Positions 1 to 11,107 of a DNA stretch of 64,000 nucleotides are shown piece after piece. Every line of letters starts with the position of its first letter. Position 1 is the first letter of the stretch. This stretch comes from Cordylochernes scorpioides (Eukaryota; Arthropoda; Arachnida; Pseudoscorpiones; Chernetidae): contig CP092875.1 of assembly GCA_030710605.1 (NCBI GenBank), positions 71,055,746 to 71,119,745 on the forward strand, given 5' to 3'. Made by a program: the position numbers and the translations under genes. Below the pieces are notes generated by a model that saw only the letters and a program-made list of their open reading frames with translations, was not told the origin of the DNA and did no database searches.

Positions 1-369
1 TTTTTCTAAGCAGATATCATAAAGAGATGAGTCACAGCATTCCATTATGATATACTGAACTTTTTCATCACAGAAATGTTCGTAATATTTTACTATATTT
101 CTGTGGTTCAAAGATTTCAACATTTTGGCCTCATATAGTGAATGTCTACTTTTCTTTAAAACCTTACAAGCAAATGTTTCATTTGATTCCATATCATGGA
201 CTTTAAAACAACATCCATTTCTTCCTTTTCCAAGCAGTTTTCCTTTCTCAAACCTTCGTCCTGTAGCTTTATTGGTGATGATACCCTCAACTTGAGAGTA
301 CAGTTTATTAACATCAAAGGAAGTTGATTTCTCCTGTTTAGGCATCGCGTCTATTACCTTTGTAAACAT
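1..369 (-). CDS. PLK-like protein kinase K1, N-terminal 123 codons, cut by window edge
   Basis: Reading the minus strand from the ATG at 367-369, the frame stays open for 123 codons to base 1, so the gene continues outside the window. It aligns by eye along its whole length with the intact kinase at 56051-57025. Visible parts are a basic, Ser/Thr-rich start, the Polo-like lead-in (ATGRRFEKGKLLGKG), a glycine loop reading GKGRNG, the ATP-binding lysine in FACKVLKK, the helix-C glutamate in LYEAKML and the hinge around IIMECCDSSL. The catalytic loop is beyond the edge. No intron is seen. The third glycine-loop glycine is Arg here (GKGGNG in K4), which could weaken ATP binding. Family: serine/threonine kinase of PLK type, inferred from the lead-in before the glycine loop. 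Whether the full copy is intact cannot be told. Confidence 0.75.
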   Translation of the reverse strand, partial: MFTKVIDAMPKQEKSTSFDVNKLYSQVEGIITNKATGRRFEKGKLLGKGRNGCCFKVHDMESNETFACKVLKKSRHSLYEAKMLKSLNHRNIVKYYEHFCDEKVQYIIMECCDSSLYDICLEK

Positions 370-1897
370 ATTATGTAATAATTTATGTGTAATATTTACT
401 GAATATTTAATTCCTAATTGAATTTATTTTTGAGTGCATGTGAAAGTATCATAGGAAGGAGAAGATATGTTGATAAAATTAGAAATATTCATCATTTAAA
501 AATTAAAATTTGTATATTTAAATCTGTGATAAAAATAAATAATATAGAATAAAATATTTATTTTTCTATTTAAAAGGGATGTCTGTAGGTGATTCACGAT
601 TTCAACTCGGAAACCATTGAGAGTCGATATTTGCTTTTTTTGAAGGGAATGGTTGTGGCCTCAAACGAGCAATAAATCCGAAATTTCATTTCTCTATATG
701 TGAACCTTTTGCAGTTTCAAGTAAAAAAAAAAACTGTCTAAGACATTTGCAATTGTAAGCGCATTGTAAGTGCGCGCTATACACGGCTTTAGTCTCAGCC
801 GTTTTTAATTCTGACCTATTTATGATCGGGGTTTTTTGATTTTTAATTCTGCCTAGTCCTTCTAAATACAGAGCAGAGGAATTTTTTCATCATGGTTTGA
901 CGATCGTGATATTAAAATAAATTTAATTTGCGTGTGCACGGGCGCGCAGAGGAACCAAAATTAATTTTTAAAATCATTATGACGATATTAATTTAACGGT
1001 TATAAATATAAATTATTTGTATATATTTTCCAACCAAAATATTTTCTGCATTGGTTTTCAATTTGTTTGTAAACATTTGTATGAGAGTATGAAATATTAG
1101 CTTCATAAAAACCTCTTTTCAAGCTCTAATTTGAGAAATTTTAAAATTTCAATTAGTTTCATTAATTATATACCCAAACACTATTTTAAATAAATAACAC
1201 GTTTGTTCAGGTGTTGATAATGCACGACCTCTTTAACCTCTTGATGATTTGTACCCAAATCTATATGAAAAATCACTACAGTCACTATATGCATAAAATA
1301 ATAAATGATTTATTGTTTTAAAAATAAGGTCTGGTTAACATCGTGTTACTTAATTAAATGACAAGAGTCATTGTTTTAATTTTTACAAATTTGTTCCAAT
1401 ATAAAAAGAATTCCAAATTGCATTGCAATTGCGAGTGAGCAAGTGAAAATGAAAGCTAATTTTTTTATAGAAGCCTATGACAAGGCGCTCTAAATAACTA
1501 AAGGTAAAATGGAGAGTGCCAACGTATATCATATATATTTAAATAAGTGATGAAAAATTCATAGTAGAACCTAATATCTGATAATCAATTTTATTTAATT
1601 CAATTTATGCAGGGTATTGAGTTCGAAATATATTAGAGAAACACCACACATACTTTAATATTTTAAACAATTTTATATAAGGCATGCTGCCCTTCTAGAT
1701 TCATATATTGAACGGCCATTCATCTAGTTTAAATATATTTACATATTATTTTTCACAATATTACATAGGATCTCATACACATGAGACATGAATAAATTGG
1801 AAAATATATTATTTTGAAAAAGAAAATTTCACAAGATTATAAATAGTGTCGCATATTTATATTCTAATAATTTTAAATCCACAGATTCTGTAATATA
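370..1897. repeat. Kinase-unit spacer, copy 1 (first part)
   Basis: AT-rich noncoding DNA upstream of K1. It matches 57026-57673 plus 58362-59245 closely, and 46377-47280 and 21142-22750 more distantly. No credible open frame. The stretch is a segmental duplicate: it travels with the kinase genes and is the reference that shows the Helitron-free site of 57674-58361 (here around 1010). Confidence 0.7.
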
Positions 1898-2581
1898 TGT
1901 CATAATTTGTACATAGTTAGATGCCAACCCAATCCAATATGTATGAAAATGTATGATTTGAATTTCAATAAAGAACAAGGTTTAACATTGGAGGAAAGAA
2001 GGCCTAGAGAAAGAAGGCCTAGAGAAAGATGATCATTACCAGTTTTAATTATCCCGGAACTCGTAAAAGTTCGAGTTCAACGACACAGTATTTCCTGGTC
2101 AAGCTGAAACATGTCCAAAGACAAAGGCGTAACGTAGACCAATCAGGGAGTAACTCATTAGTGGAGGACCTATAGGGAACCTCCACGTCACACAGGTCAA
2201 CCAATGAGAAGGAAGAAGAGTTTCCGTTTTAAATCGAGAACAGAGAATTGGTAGTAGTTAGATCGATCCCACCGAGTTCGGACCTACAGTAGTTAGCTAG
2301 CTCCCACCGAGGTAACACCTACTCTAGAGATCCCTCCCCGCTCATCCTTTCAGCTAAGTCAATCTTACCGCAATGTGAATAGATAGTCAATAGCCAAACC
2401 GCTCCACCTTCTCAAAGCCTTTCTTTCCTCCGATCAGTTAGTTGCCTTTATTTCAACAATCAATCGTGTACTCTCGACTACTTTCCCCTGTTGTGTACAC
2501 CTTAGCACTCAGCACCACGACTGCGCCACCACCTCAACAATCATCAACCTCCAAGAGTAATATTCACCGCATAATATTACA
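1898..2581 (+). mobile_element. Solo LTR of a Ty3-type retrotransposon
   Basis: A 684-bp block starting TGTCATAATTTG and ending AATATTACA, with TATA on both sides as a likely 4-bp target duplication. The paralogous spacer near 59245-59270 runs straight through without it, which defines both ends. Its middle resembles the LTRs at 3246-4061 and 8559-9373 (the stretch with GGTCAACCAATGAG and TTAAATCGAG), so it belongs to a related Ty3 family in the same orientation. No internal coding region remains, as expected after LTR-LTR recombination. Confidence 0.75.
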
Positions 2582-3201
2582 TATATATCGTAATATATAA
2601 CTTATCATCATCATTCTTCTTTTTGACTTGTAATTTTGGATTTTGAATCTACTCCGGTTTAATATAATAAAAGTCATTTAAATAAATAACGCCTAAAATC
2701 TATTTTTACTTTTCAATCAACCTGAATACACCACATATAGTACTAGAACAAAATTTCTAAATAATGAAATAAATAAAAGAAAGGAGAATCAATGGAGAGT
2801 TTGCAAGGTGTAGATTGTTTGCTTGCTATATAAGGTAATCTTGATTTTTCTTCCTAATAGTAGAGTTAGACTGTGTTGTGCTGCCTTTGTAATTATTATT
2901 AGGTTCTTGACTTGTTGTTTTTTTGGAAGGTCAGATGTTTGTCTATTAGCGGACGCATAGTCTTTCCATTTTATAATTTCGTTAGAAATATATTGAGTGT
3001 TTCTTACAAAGTATAAATATATAATTGTTATGGAGAAAATATATAGGTTGATTGATTTATATGTATGGATAGGTTGGACGATCTATGGATACGCTCCAGG
3101 AGCCTGGGTTACCTTTATATTACAACTAAGTGAATAGGTATTAGAAACAAAAATGTTATGAATTTTTTCTCAGAAAAAAAAAGGACAAAATTTATATTAT
3201 T

Positions 3202-3245
<44 letters not shown>
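2582..3245. repeat. Kinase-unit spacer, copy 1 (continued), ending in a (TA)n tract
   Basis: Noncoding; matches 59250-59595 and 47470-47940. It ends in a TA microsatellite (about 3205-3245), which is the target of the Ty3 insertion that follows. Confidence 0.65.
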
Positions 3246-3249
<4 letters not shown>

Positions 3250-4061
3250 ATGATTTAAGACCATGGAATTGTTGTAAATAGTCTAGATATCCACTACCAC
3301 ATGTTCCACCCCATGACTGTATATAACTTCTTATGTACTGCACATAGAAAACCTCAACTAACATCAATCTGTACCGCGTAAGAATCTAATAAAGTATTGC
3401 AACTGCACAGATAGAAGGAATGGAGAGAGACAGGAGAAAGTTAAAGTTAAAACAAATCAGGCTTAGAGGATCGTAGAAGTCAAACCTAAGAGGTAGGCCT
3501 AGAAGAGAACATAATTATTAATAACGCCACAGTTAACCTTCTGACCCCGGACACCCTGCGAGCTAAGTTTAAACCAATATTTCCGGACAAGACAGGACGT
3601 ATCTTGTGACCAGAAGTTATAAAAGTTTGAGAGACGCCCAATTTCCGGAACAAGACCGGACGTATTTCTTCCGTCAAAGAGATAAGCCAGGCCCAATCAG
3701 AAGACAATACCTAAGTAGGTCAACCAATAGCCCACTACCACGTGAAAAAGTCCCACCAATTAGGAAAGAATCACCTAAATAGGTCAGCCAATTAGAAAGC
3801 AGCAAGGTCGTGGTGTTAAATCGAGGAACTAGAATTGGCAGTCTTCGCTTGGATTCCAACGGTAACACTTGCTCTTAAGATCTCTCTCTCTCTCCTCATC
3901 CCATTCCTTCTTGACGTCAGACGCTTTTAGTGGAATCTCTGTTTGTTTATTTCACCTTTGGCCCAGCTGTGTCGCCTTCCACCCCGACTGCACGGTAGAG
4001 TTGACATCGAGGTTCGTCTAGCATCAGGTAACACTGGTCCCAGAGGTCCCAAGATATTACA
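3246..4061 (+). repeat. 5' LTR of the Ty3-type element
   Basis: 816 bp, TG at the start and CA at the end. It matches 8559-9373 almost base for base. The differences are concentrated at 3441-3453, 3741, 3776-3792 and one transition near 3866. The short frames inside it (for example near 3486-3707) repeat in the other LTR and have no protein signature. Confidence 0.9.
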
Positions 4062-4142
4062 GACTCCCCCGTAACGAAGAGTCGACAGGATAGTGGACGC
4101 CAAGGTACAAGTAAGCAAATAGACCACTGTCTGTACAGAAAG

Positions 4143-5105
4143 ATGGAACAGGGAAGAGAGGAGAATCCCAAGGAACCAATGGAGTCCGATCCCGACTCCG
4201 AAAGTGGCGGAAGCACCACTTTTCCAAAGAAAGAAAACGAAAACACTCTCGGTAGAACGGAGGAAATCGCCCCCGGCCAGGAAGACGTCACACCCCCGCC
4301 GCCGGTGTCAGATGTCCTGGGGAGTTTAGCCAGGACGATATATCAGCTCTCCTCGGCGACAGGACTATCGCGAGATGTGGAGCTATCGCGTTACGATGGT
4401 TCGTACGAGGCGCAGAGCTTCTTCGACAACTACGACGCCCAAGCTGATCTGGCCCAACTACACTACACCGACAGACTGAGAAGGCTTCCCAACCTCCTAC
4501 AAGGTAAGGCCCTGCACTACTTCCGCAGCCTAAAATTAGACAAATTATATTACGTTGACGCAAGGCAGGCCTTGATAGACCTCTTTCCTGAAACCACAAA
4601 CGCGTCATTTGCCCAATTCTTGGCCATTAAGTTGACAGATCGCTCCTCGTTAGAGGAATATTATCAAAAAAAGACGGTGTGTGGCCTACAGCTGAACCTT
4701 CCCCACAAAATCCTTTTAGAATCCCTGACTGATGGGTTACCCGTCGCTGATCAGCGCATTGTCGCTGCCGTGCAACCGAACACCCTCCAAGCGTGGTATA
4801 GTGTAGTATCGCGCGTAAGAGGAACCCACAGTGCGTCGCAAGTGTGCCAACAGACGACCAGAACAACGCCCAACCCTTCCTTCGCACCGTCACCGAGGTA
4901 CAGTGCTCCGCGACCATGGTCAGCGCGACCCAACTACTCTGACAATCCACCACCTTCATCCTGCAGGTATTGTGGCGCCATGCACTGGCACGCCCAGTGT
5001 CCCAAACGGCCTGCACAGAGCCGTCCAAGACCTGTGTACCGAGCCACAACTTATCCGCAAGCACGACCGAACTGTGTTGTCCTCTCCCGCACCCTTCCAA
5101 GTTAA
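4143..5105 (+). CDS. gag: Ty3-type Gag, 320 residues, intact
   Basis: Nucleocapsid/capsid protein that would package the element's RNA. The ATG at 4143 is the first in a long open frame 81 bp after the LTR and is followed by an acidic Pro/Ser-rich start (residues 1-60). A retrotransposon capsid core follows, recognised from YDGSYEAQSFFDNYDAQADL, the GKALHYFRSL motif and FAQFLAIKL near residues 155-165. One zinc knuckle sits near residues 270-285, reading CRYCGAMHWHAQC (CX2CX3HX4C, one residue shorter than the common CX2CX4HX4C). The C-terminus is Arg/Pro rich. The gene is clearly GC-richer than the protease frame that follows. The frame ends before the protease, so pol would need frameshifting or a separate start. 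Intact, so probably translatable. Confidence 0.85.
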   Translation: MEQGREENPKEPMESDPDSESGGSTTFPKKENENTLGRTEEIAPGQEDVTPPPPVSDVLGSLARTIYQLSSATGLSRDVELSRYDGSYEAQSFFDNYDAQADLAQLHYTDRLRRLPNLLQGKALHYFRSLKLDKLYYVDARQALIDLFPETTNASFAQFLAIKLTDRSSLEEYYQKKTVCGLQLNLPHKILLESLTDGLPVADQRIVAAVQPNTLQAWYSVVSRVRGTHSASQVCQQTTRTTPNPSFAPSPRYSAPRPWSARPNYSDNPPPSSCRYCGAMHWHAQCPKRPAQSRPRPVYRATTYPQARPNCVVLSRTLPS

Positions 5106-5250
5106 CAACACGCGAGCGCATGTACCCGCTCCCCTGATCCTCTCTACACCACGAGCCCAGCGCAAGCAGTGAACCCTAGCTGTCCCATAGGTACCTCGAC
5201 CACGGCACCAAAACAGGCCTGTTCCGACGCCCAAGACAGCACAACAGTAG

Positions 5251-5712
5251 GTTCCTCCTCACACAACTTTCGTTGAACAATTGCTCGTTCGAGCTGAACT
5301 GCCCAATAATGTAAACCTACATCTACTACTTGATACAGGAGCATCTATCGATATAATTAGTCGGAATACTTTTAAAATAATAGAAACCAATTTGCAAAAG
5401 AAAATACCTGTTCACCCATTTAACTTAACTATTAATGCCATAGCTAACAATATTTTCACCATAGGTTATATCTTTTTAAACGTAAAAATAGGTAACATAA
5501 CGCAGAACCTAAAATTCCATATTATAGATGCCCCCTTGCCTTTTGGCATATTATCCCTTAACTCCATAAAAAGATTTCTACTAATTATAAACTGTCCTCA
5601 GCTACTCCTGTATCAAGATAATGTACCTCTACCAACTACCTTATACAAATTCACCTCGTGCAAGCAACACGTGTCCCATGGACAGGTTAATACAACTGTC
5701 CCCATTTACTAA
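5251..5712 (+). CDS. Retropepsin (aspartic protease) frame of the Ty3-type element
   Basis: Open from just after a stop at 5248-5250. The track-style start at 5281 is a TTG, so this is more likely read as part of Pol than from its own ATG. The retropepsin active site LLLDTGASIDIIS is clear near 5326-5365, and the second conserved patch of the fold (the PFGILSLNSIKRF stretch) comes about 70 residues later. The domain processes Gag-Pol in retroelements. The frame ends at 5712, before any reverse transcriptase. Base composition is much more AT-rich than gag, which may mark a junction between sequences of different origin. Whether it is expressed cannot be told. Confidence 0.75.
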   Translation, partial: VPPHTTFVEQLLVRAELPNNVNLHLLLDTGASIDIISRNTFKIIETNLQKKIPVHPFNLTINAIANNIFTIGYIFLNVKIGNITQNLKFHIIDAPLPFGILSLNSIKRFLLIINCPQLLLYQDNVPLPTTLYKFTSCKQHVSHGQVNTTVPIY

Positions 5713-6385
5713 ATTTTTCCCTCCTGGAACAGGTTGCTCACACGTGGTGAACTCCAACACTCTTATTTAACCTCATTATAATGTTCCTAATCCCATTTTT
5801 CAACGCCCCTATGTCCTTTTCTTTCATATCTTTGGACAGAAGTAACTTAAATCACAGCCTTCCAAAACTATTCCAATCGTTAATTCCCACATAACTACAC
5901 TCCATCCTTTTAACATGCTATTTAAATATCGACAAATCTCTCTCAACAAAATATACAACACCCTCTCACATAACTTTTTCCAATTGACAACAATTTTTAA
6001 TGCGCGGCTTCACACCCAAATCTAATTTCGAGCTACACAAGCTGCAACACGTCGCCCTACTAAACACACACAATCTTTTTTTTCCTCTCACATTAAACGT
6101 GTCATATCCACTAATAATATAAAAATTCCCGATATGTTCGTACAACCAGCGCCCATGACGTTAGTAAATTTGTTATTCTTAGCGAAACAGGTTAGATTTT
6201 GTACAAAACAAAGACTTCACGTGATACCTTTTCATTTACAATTTTTTCGCTTCGTGTCACAGCGCCACACCACTAAACTCTTTCAATTTTCAGGCCAAAG
6301 ACGCCTTCATCACGCCTGTGACACCTTTAATCACACCTTGTCCACGTAGATAGTCGCAATTTCATTCACTTCTAACCCGATATCC

Positions 6386-6634
6386 ATGAATAACATTTTT
6401 ACTAAGTCCGCAAAATATCGAAACACAACAACCAGTCGATTTAATATCAACAGATACAATATCCGAATTTTCGAAATACAAACACAAATCGAACAAATGC
6501 TTGAACACAGGATAATTACAACCTCTGTATCTCCCTATATCAATCCCATAACGCTTTTCACCAAAAGTGACAAATCAAAACGCTTTTGTGTTTACAATTT
6601 TAGAAATAATATCTCCGAACGTAGTTCGAATTAA
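6386..6634 (+). pseudogene. Reverse transcriptase fragment (N-terminal part only)
   Basis: An 82-codon frame whose second half reads like the opening block of a Ty3 reverse transcriptase: IEQMLEHRIITTSVSPYINP, then a basic patch and RFCVYNFRN, where active elements usually have RFCVDYR. The frame stops there; no YxDD polymerase motif, RNase H or integrase is found downstream in any frame. Upstream, 5713-6385 holds only short frames. It is a remnant that shows where the pol gene was deleted or degraded. Confidence 0.6.
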
Positions 6635-8558
6635 CTTCCAATAAGTTGAAAGAAAGCAAGCAGCCTCGCAAAAGGCCCCCCTTGACCTACATCCGGAATC
6701 GCATTAAAAATAGCTTCGCTTCCCCTCGCCCCCCCGAGCAAACAAACAGCCGACATCTTGTTACATCCGTCGCCACCCCGTGTTCTCTAATGAACTTTCG
6801 CCGCCTATTAAATTAAATATTAGTGCGTGCCAAAGACAACACTTTACCTACAAAAATCACACACACCCACATAAGTTTAAACAAAAATCGACAACATTAG
6901 GACTCAGTAAGTTTCACAGTTAGAGACAATATGATCACGAGTCGCACAAACTTAAAACAAATTCGATAAGTTAGAACAACTTAGGCCAACAAGACCAAAG
7001 ATATCAATCGAGGACAATTTAAAGCTCTCTCCACCCATCCTAAAAAAACAGGAACATTCATTTGGCCTACACTTTTCCATTCTTTCACGATATAATTTCT
7101 ATGTATCATCTTACTTGCTCTTCTTTCTCGATGAACATTTTTTAAAATTTTTCATTTTTATAATCTTGTATATAATCATTATATAACTCTTTAATTGTTT
7201 TTTTTTTAACGTCAACCAATTAGTTTAGATTATTGTCTTTTTTTTTATTTTTCTTTACCAAAACTTATTTACGTTTGCTTTATGACTCTATTTTATAATC
7301 AACTTTATATTTTATCTTTCATATCATATCTAATAATCTCAAGCTTATATTCATGTTTATATCACTAATTTGCCTTTTGTCATTTTATATTTTTTTCTCA
7401 CTTTATAAATTAGATGTTATTTACATTGTTTCATCTTCCGCTACCATGTCAATGCTATCGAGTATATTATTGCTCATTATTAATTTTCATTTAATGTTTT
7501 CACTCTCTATTACCCCTTATATACTGCTCTAGTGTGTTAATCTTTGTATCATATCATCACTATTTTTACTTTTTTTTTAAAGATTACTTTGCATTTAACT
7601 TCGCAATTCTATTTTCGATTTTCCAAATCCTTTAACGCTATATGCAAAGCCTTAATTTCGCAATTTCATATCTCAATGATATATTCTTTTATAATCAAAC
7701 TAAAAATCATGATCAAAAAACAGGGCAATCTTCAATAACCGCCTTAAACCAACCACTTTAAAGGTTACTTCTTAATAAATACTAACCCTTTTCCGCAGGA
7801 ACTTTTAACTCCTTCGCAGGCTAGACTTGACCTCCTTTGATTTCGTAATTAACAATCTTGACACACCGTCCCCCAGATTTACCTATCCCAACTTCTGGAT
7901 TGGATACGTGCAAATTGTATTTTTTTTTTTTATTCCAGGGCACTCTCATGCCACACGCTGGCACATTTTTTTTTTATTTTACTCTTTTTCTCGCTAAGCC
8001 CCTGACGACTCTAATTAAAACTTTGATTTCTGGTCACTGATCTTCGCCCTCTTTATCCTGCATGCGTACGTCTTAACGACTAATTGATAAACCCATAACA
8101 ATCACCCTTATCTTACTTTTCGATTGTGGTACTGTAACTTTATTCGGTCCTTAAATTTATCATGTGAAACATGGCCTAGGTTCTCCGCGCCGTGCACATT
8201 AAATGGTTTGGGACTTGAGTCAAAGTGACATTGCCGCAACCAAATAATAACTAACCCCTCAACCCTTTCTAACGCCATCACGAAGAGATCATGATTTTCC
8301 CATCAAATCATTTATATTTTTACCTATCATCATTATATGTTCTCTATTATTTCTTTTATTCCTATTTTTATTTTTACTTGTATGTTTAATATTAGTTGTT
8401 TATGCTTTATTATCTCTTATGGATATACAGAAATCCACCCCATGTTATTATACCAACTCACTTTAATTAATTTCTAAAAAATTACTTCCTTAATCACAGT
8501 CTTCCTATTCCGCTCTCTTAAATCCCTCCATATGAACCCTCTCACATCCGGGGCCATC
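6635..8558 (+). other. Noncoding T-rich internal region of the Ty3-type element
   Basis: About 1.9 kb with long T-runs and no protein signature. It replaces the RT, RNase H and integrase region expected here. It ends at the 3' LTR after a C-rich rather than polypurine stretch, so the plus-strand primer is unclear. Confidence 0.6.
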
Positions 8559-9369
8559 TGTGATGATTTAAGACCATGGAATTGTTGTAAATAGTCTAGA
8601 TATCCACTACCACATGTTCCACCCCATGACTGTATATAACTTCTTATGTACTGCACATAGAAAACCTCAACTAACATCAATCTGTACCGCGTAAGAATCT
8701 AATAAAGTATTGCAACTGCACAGATAGAAGGAATGGAGAGAGACAGGAGAAAGTTAAGGTAAACAAATCAGGCTTAGAGGATCGTAGAAGTCAAACCTAA
8801 GAGGTAGGCCTAGAAGAGAACATAATTATTAATAACGCCACAGTTAACCTTCTGACCCCGGACACCCTGCGAGCTAAGTTTAAACCAATATTTCCGGACA
8901 AGACAGGACGTATCTTGTGACCAGAAGTTATAAAAGTTTGAGAGACGCCCAATTTCCGGAACAAGACCGGACGTATTTCTTCCGTCAAAGAGATAAGCCA
9001 GGCCCAATCAGAAGACAATACCTAAGTAGGTCAACCAATAGCCCACTACCCACGTGAAAAAGTCCCACCAATTAGGAAAGAATCACCTAATAGGTAAGCC
9101 CAATTAGAAAGCAGCAAGGTCGTGGTGTTAAATCGAGGAACTAGAATTGGCAGTCTTCGCTTGGATTCCAACGGTAATACTTGCTCTTAAGATCTCTCTC
9201 TCTCTCCTCATCCCATTCCTTCTTGACGTCAGACGCTTTTAGTGGAATCTCTGTTTGTTTATTTCACCTTTGGCCCAGCTGTGTCGCCTTCCACCCCGAC
9301 TGCACGGTAGAGTTGACATCGAGGTTCGTCTAGCATCAGGTAACACTGGTCCCAGAGGTCCCAAGATAT

Positions 9370-9373
<4 letters not shown>
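8559..9373 (+). repeat. 3' LTR of the Ty3-type element
   Basis: 815 bp, near-identical to 3246-4061. It ends ATTACA directly against a TA microsatellite (9374-9412). Confidence 0.9.
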
Positions 9374-9413
<40 letters not shown>

Positions 9414-9720
9414 GAAAGTTATCCTGTTGATTCAGGATAAATGTTTTGATTTTTTTTCACACTTTTGTCAATGATGTACAATTTTAAATAGGATCAAATT
9501 GGGAGTTAATAAATGAAATTTATTTGGAAGGTTTGTTGCTGACTTCAAAAGAGTAACAATTGATAATTCCCAGTTACTAGTCATGAATCCCCTTGGGGCC
9601 TAAAAAACAATCAGAACTTATCTGAAATAATAATATATTATCTTAACCATAGTTTAATTTTCTTTTTTTTTCAAAATTTTCGAAAATTCTATTTTTATTG
9701 TTTTAAGAAAGTTCCAAATA
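9374..9720. repeat. Kinase-unit spacer, copy 1 (resumed after the Ty3 insertion)
   Basis: TA microsatellite, then sequence matching 47940-48240 (for example GTTTGTTGCTGACTTCAAAAG here versus a near-identical run there). Noncoding. Confidence 0.65.
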
Positions 9721-9776
9721 ACTTTATTAGGTGCCGCTCAAAAAGAGCAAACTAGATCATCATATTTACAATATAC

Positions 9777-10277
9777 TGTTGGGCTTTTTATCTTACATTT
9801 ATTCTTCATTGTGGCATTTTATATTACATTTACTCTTCATTGTTGGCTTTTTATCTTACATTCATTCTTCATTGTTGGCTTTTTATATCATATTTACTCT
9901 TCATTGTTGGCTTTTTATCTTACATTCATTCTTCATTGTTGGCTTTTTATCTTACATTTATTCTTCATTGTTGGCTTTTTATATTATATTTACTCTTCAT
10001 TGTTGGCTTTTTATCTTACATTTATTCTTCATTGTTGGCTTTTTATATTACATTTACTCTTTATTGTTGGCTTTTTATCTTACATTCATTCTTCATTGTT
10101 TGCTTTTTATCTTACATTTTATTCTTCATGTTGGCTTTTATATTACATTCACTCTTCATTGTTGGCTTTTTATCTTACATTCAATCTTCATTGTTGGCTT
10201 TTTATATCATATTTACTCTTCATTGTTGGCTTTTTATATTACATTCTTCTTCTTTGTTGGCCTTTTTATATTATACT
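9777..10277 (+). repeat. 32-bp minisatellite, array 1
   Basis: About 15 copies of a 32-bp monomer built on TTGTTGGCTTTTTATATTAC, alternating between a TATCTTACATTCATTC form and a TATATTATATTTACTC form (64-bp dimer). Because 32 is not a multiple of 3 and the monomer lacks stops in any plus frame, all three plus frames are open. The frames are an artefact of the period and are not called as genes. Confidence 0.9.
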
Positions 10278-10581
10278 AATGATGATGCGCGCGCATCCGT
10301 GACAGCGATGAGAATTGAGGAATTGAGGAAAGACGGTCTTGACTATATTTGTTGATAATCCAAATTGTACCTTATCATTAGATTTGGTCTTATTACTTCT
10401 GCTTCTAATCTATATTCCAAATTGTACCTTATCAGTAGATTTGGTCTTATTACCTTCTAATCTATAATCCAAATTATTTGGATAATGATAATGATCATAA
10501 TGATGATGCGCGCGCATCCGTGACAGAACCGGCCGGCCGGCCCGCCCGCCCGCCTATGACGGTCGTGATTATATATGTTGA
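10278..10581 (+). repeat. Short GCGC-core repeats following array 1
   Basis: Two copies of the core GATGCGCGCGCATCCGTGAC with the tail CGGTCGTGACTATATATGTT (degenerate in places). The same core follows every 32-bp array and recurs to 16490. Between copies are repeats reading CCAAATTGTACCTTATC. No coding signal. Confidence 0.75.
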
Positions 10582-10922
10582 CTAGATGAATGGCCTGGGC
10601 AACGCCCGGGTTTTACCCGAGTGCGTATATATTTTTAAAATGTTTTAATTAAAATACTATTTGATACAATTATAAATTGGCGCCGTGGATGTCTCTCTTG
10701 TGAAACGTCCCGCCCCAAACTGTGTGTGCCTTGAAAATATAAAAATAAAAATGTGAACGGAAAAATATGTCCAGGGTAGCCTAGTGGTCATGGCATCTGC
10801 CCGGTAAGCGGAAGGGCGTGGGTTCGATTCCCATCCCTTGACACTTTTTTTATTTTTTCCATTCTGACCAAAATCTATCCATGAACTTCACACAGAGAGA
10901 ATAAGGCAATTATATAAGTAGA
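10582..10922 (-). mobile_element. Non-autonomous Helitron carrying a tRNA-Thr-like gene, copy 1
   Basis: 341 bp. Read on the minus strand it starts TCTACTTATATAATTGCC (5' TC) and ends with a hairpin (CCCGGGCGTTGCC type) and CTAG, with A before and T after as expected for Helitron insertion between A and T. It has no Rep/helicase. The same 341-bp element recurs at 12861-13201. Confidence 0.75.
10770..10842 (+). tRNA. tRNA-Thr(GGT)-like gene inside a Helitron
   Basis: 73 nt folding as a cloverleaf: acceptor TCCAGGG/CCCTTGA with one mismatch, D stem GCC/GGC, anticodon stem TCTGC/GCGGA, T arm GTGGG-TTCGATT-CCCAT. The loop CCGGTAA gives anticodon GGT, but position 33 is C instead of the near-universal T, and the discriminator would be C. 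It is followed by a T-run that could terminate Pol III. It is probably a tRNA-derived gene, not a working decoder. It lies antisense to the Helitron. Confidence 0.6.
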
Positions 10923-11107
10923 TAATCCAAATTGTGCCTTATCACACACTATTTTTTTATTTGGCCTTATTACCTTGTGTTTATAATCTATGACGTAATG
11001 CAGGCGGCGCGCGCCTGTTGGCTGCCGGCGAGCACGTGACCTCCCTGTGCGCGCGCATCCGTGACAGAACCGGCCCATAACGGTCGTGACTATATATATA
11101 TGTTGAT
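10923..11107 (-). repeat. GC-rich CACGTG module with AT-rich arm
   Basis: AT-rich arm (ATCCAAATTGTGCCTTATC) leading into a GC-rich stretch with GCGCGCGCC, GCCGGCGAGCACGTGACC and the GCGC core. The same module occurs at 13202-13382, three times in 35920-37320 in the opposite orientation, and in altered form at 61750-61800. Confidence 0.7.

Larger units (their letters stand above)
3246..9373 (+). mobile_element. Ty3-type LTR retrotransposon, 6.1 kb, non-autonomous
   Basis: Two direct LTRs of 816 and 815 bp, each starting TGTGATGATTTA and ending AAGATATTACA, flanked by TATA in a TA microsatellite. Between them lie an intact gag, a retropepsin frame and only the first part of a reverse transcriptase. 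No RT catalytic core, RNase H or integrase can be found; 6635-8558 is noncoding and T-rich. By eye the LTRs differ by about 3 substitutions and 5 single-base indels, so the insertion is recent. A recent insertion without its own polymerase or integrase suggests mobilisation in trans by a related element. No standard TGG primer-binding site was recognised directly after the 5' LTR. Confidence 0.85.

Noticed and set aside
3486-3707. A 73-codon minus frame repeated exactly at 8797-9018
   Set aside because: Same sequence because both are LTRs; no protein signature, and it opposes the element's direction.
4627-5121. Minus-strand frame of 164 codons opposite gag
   Set aside because: Shadow of the GC-rich gag gene; no motif of its own.
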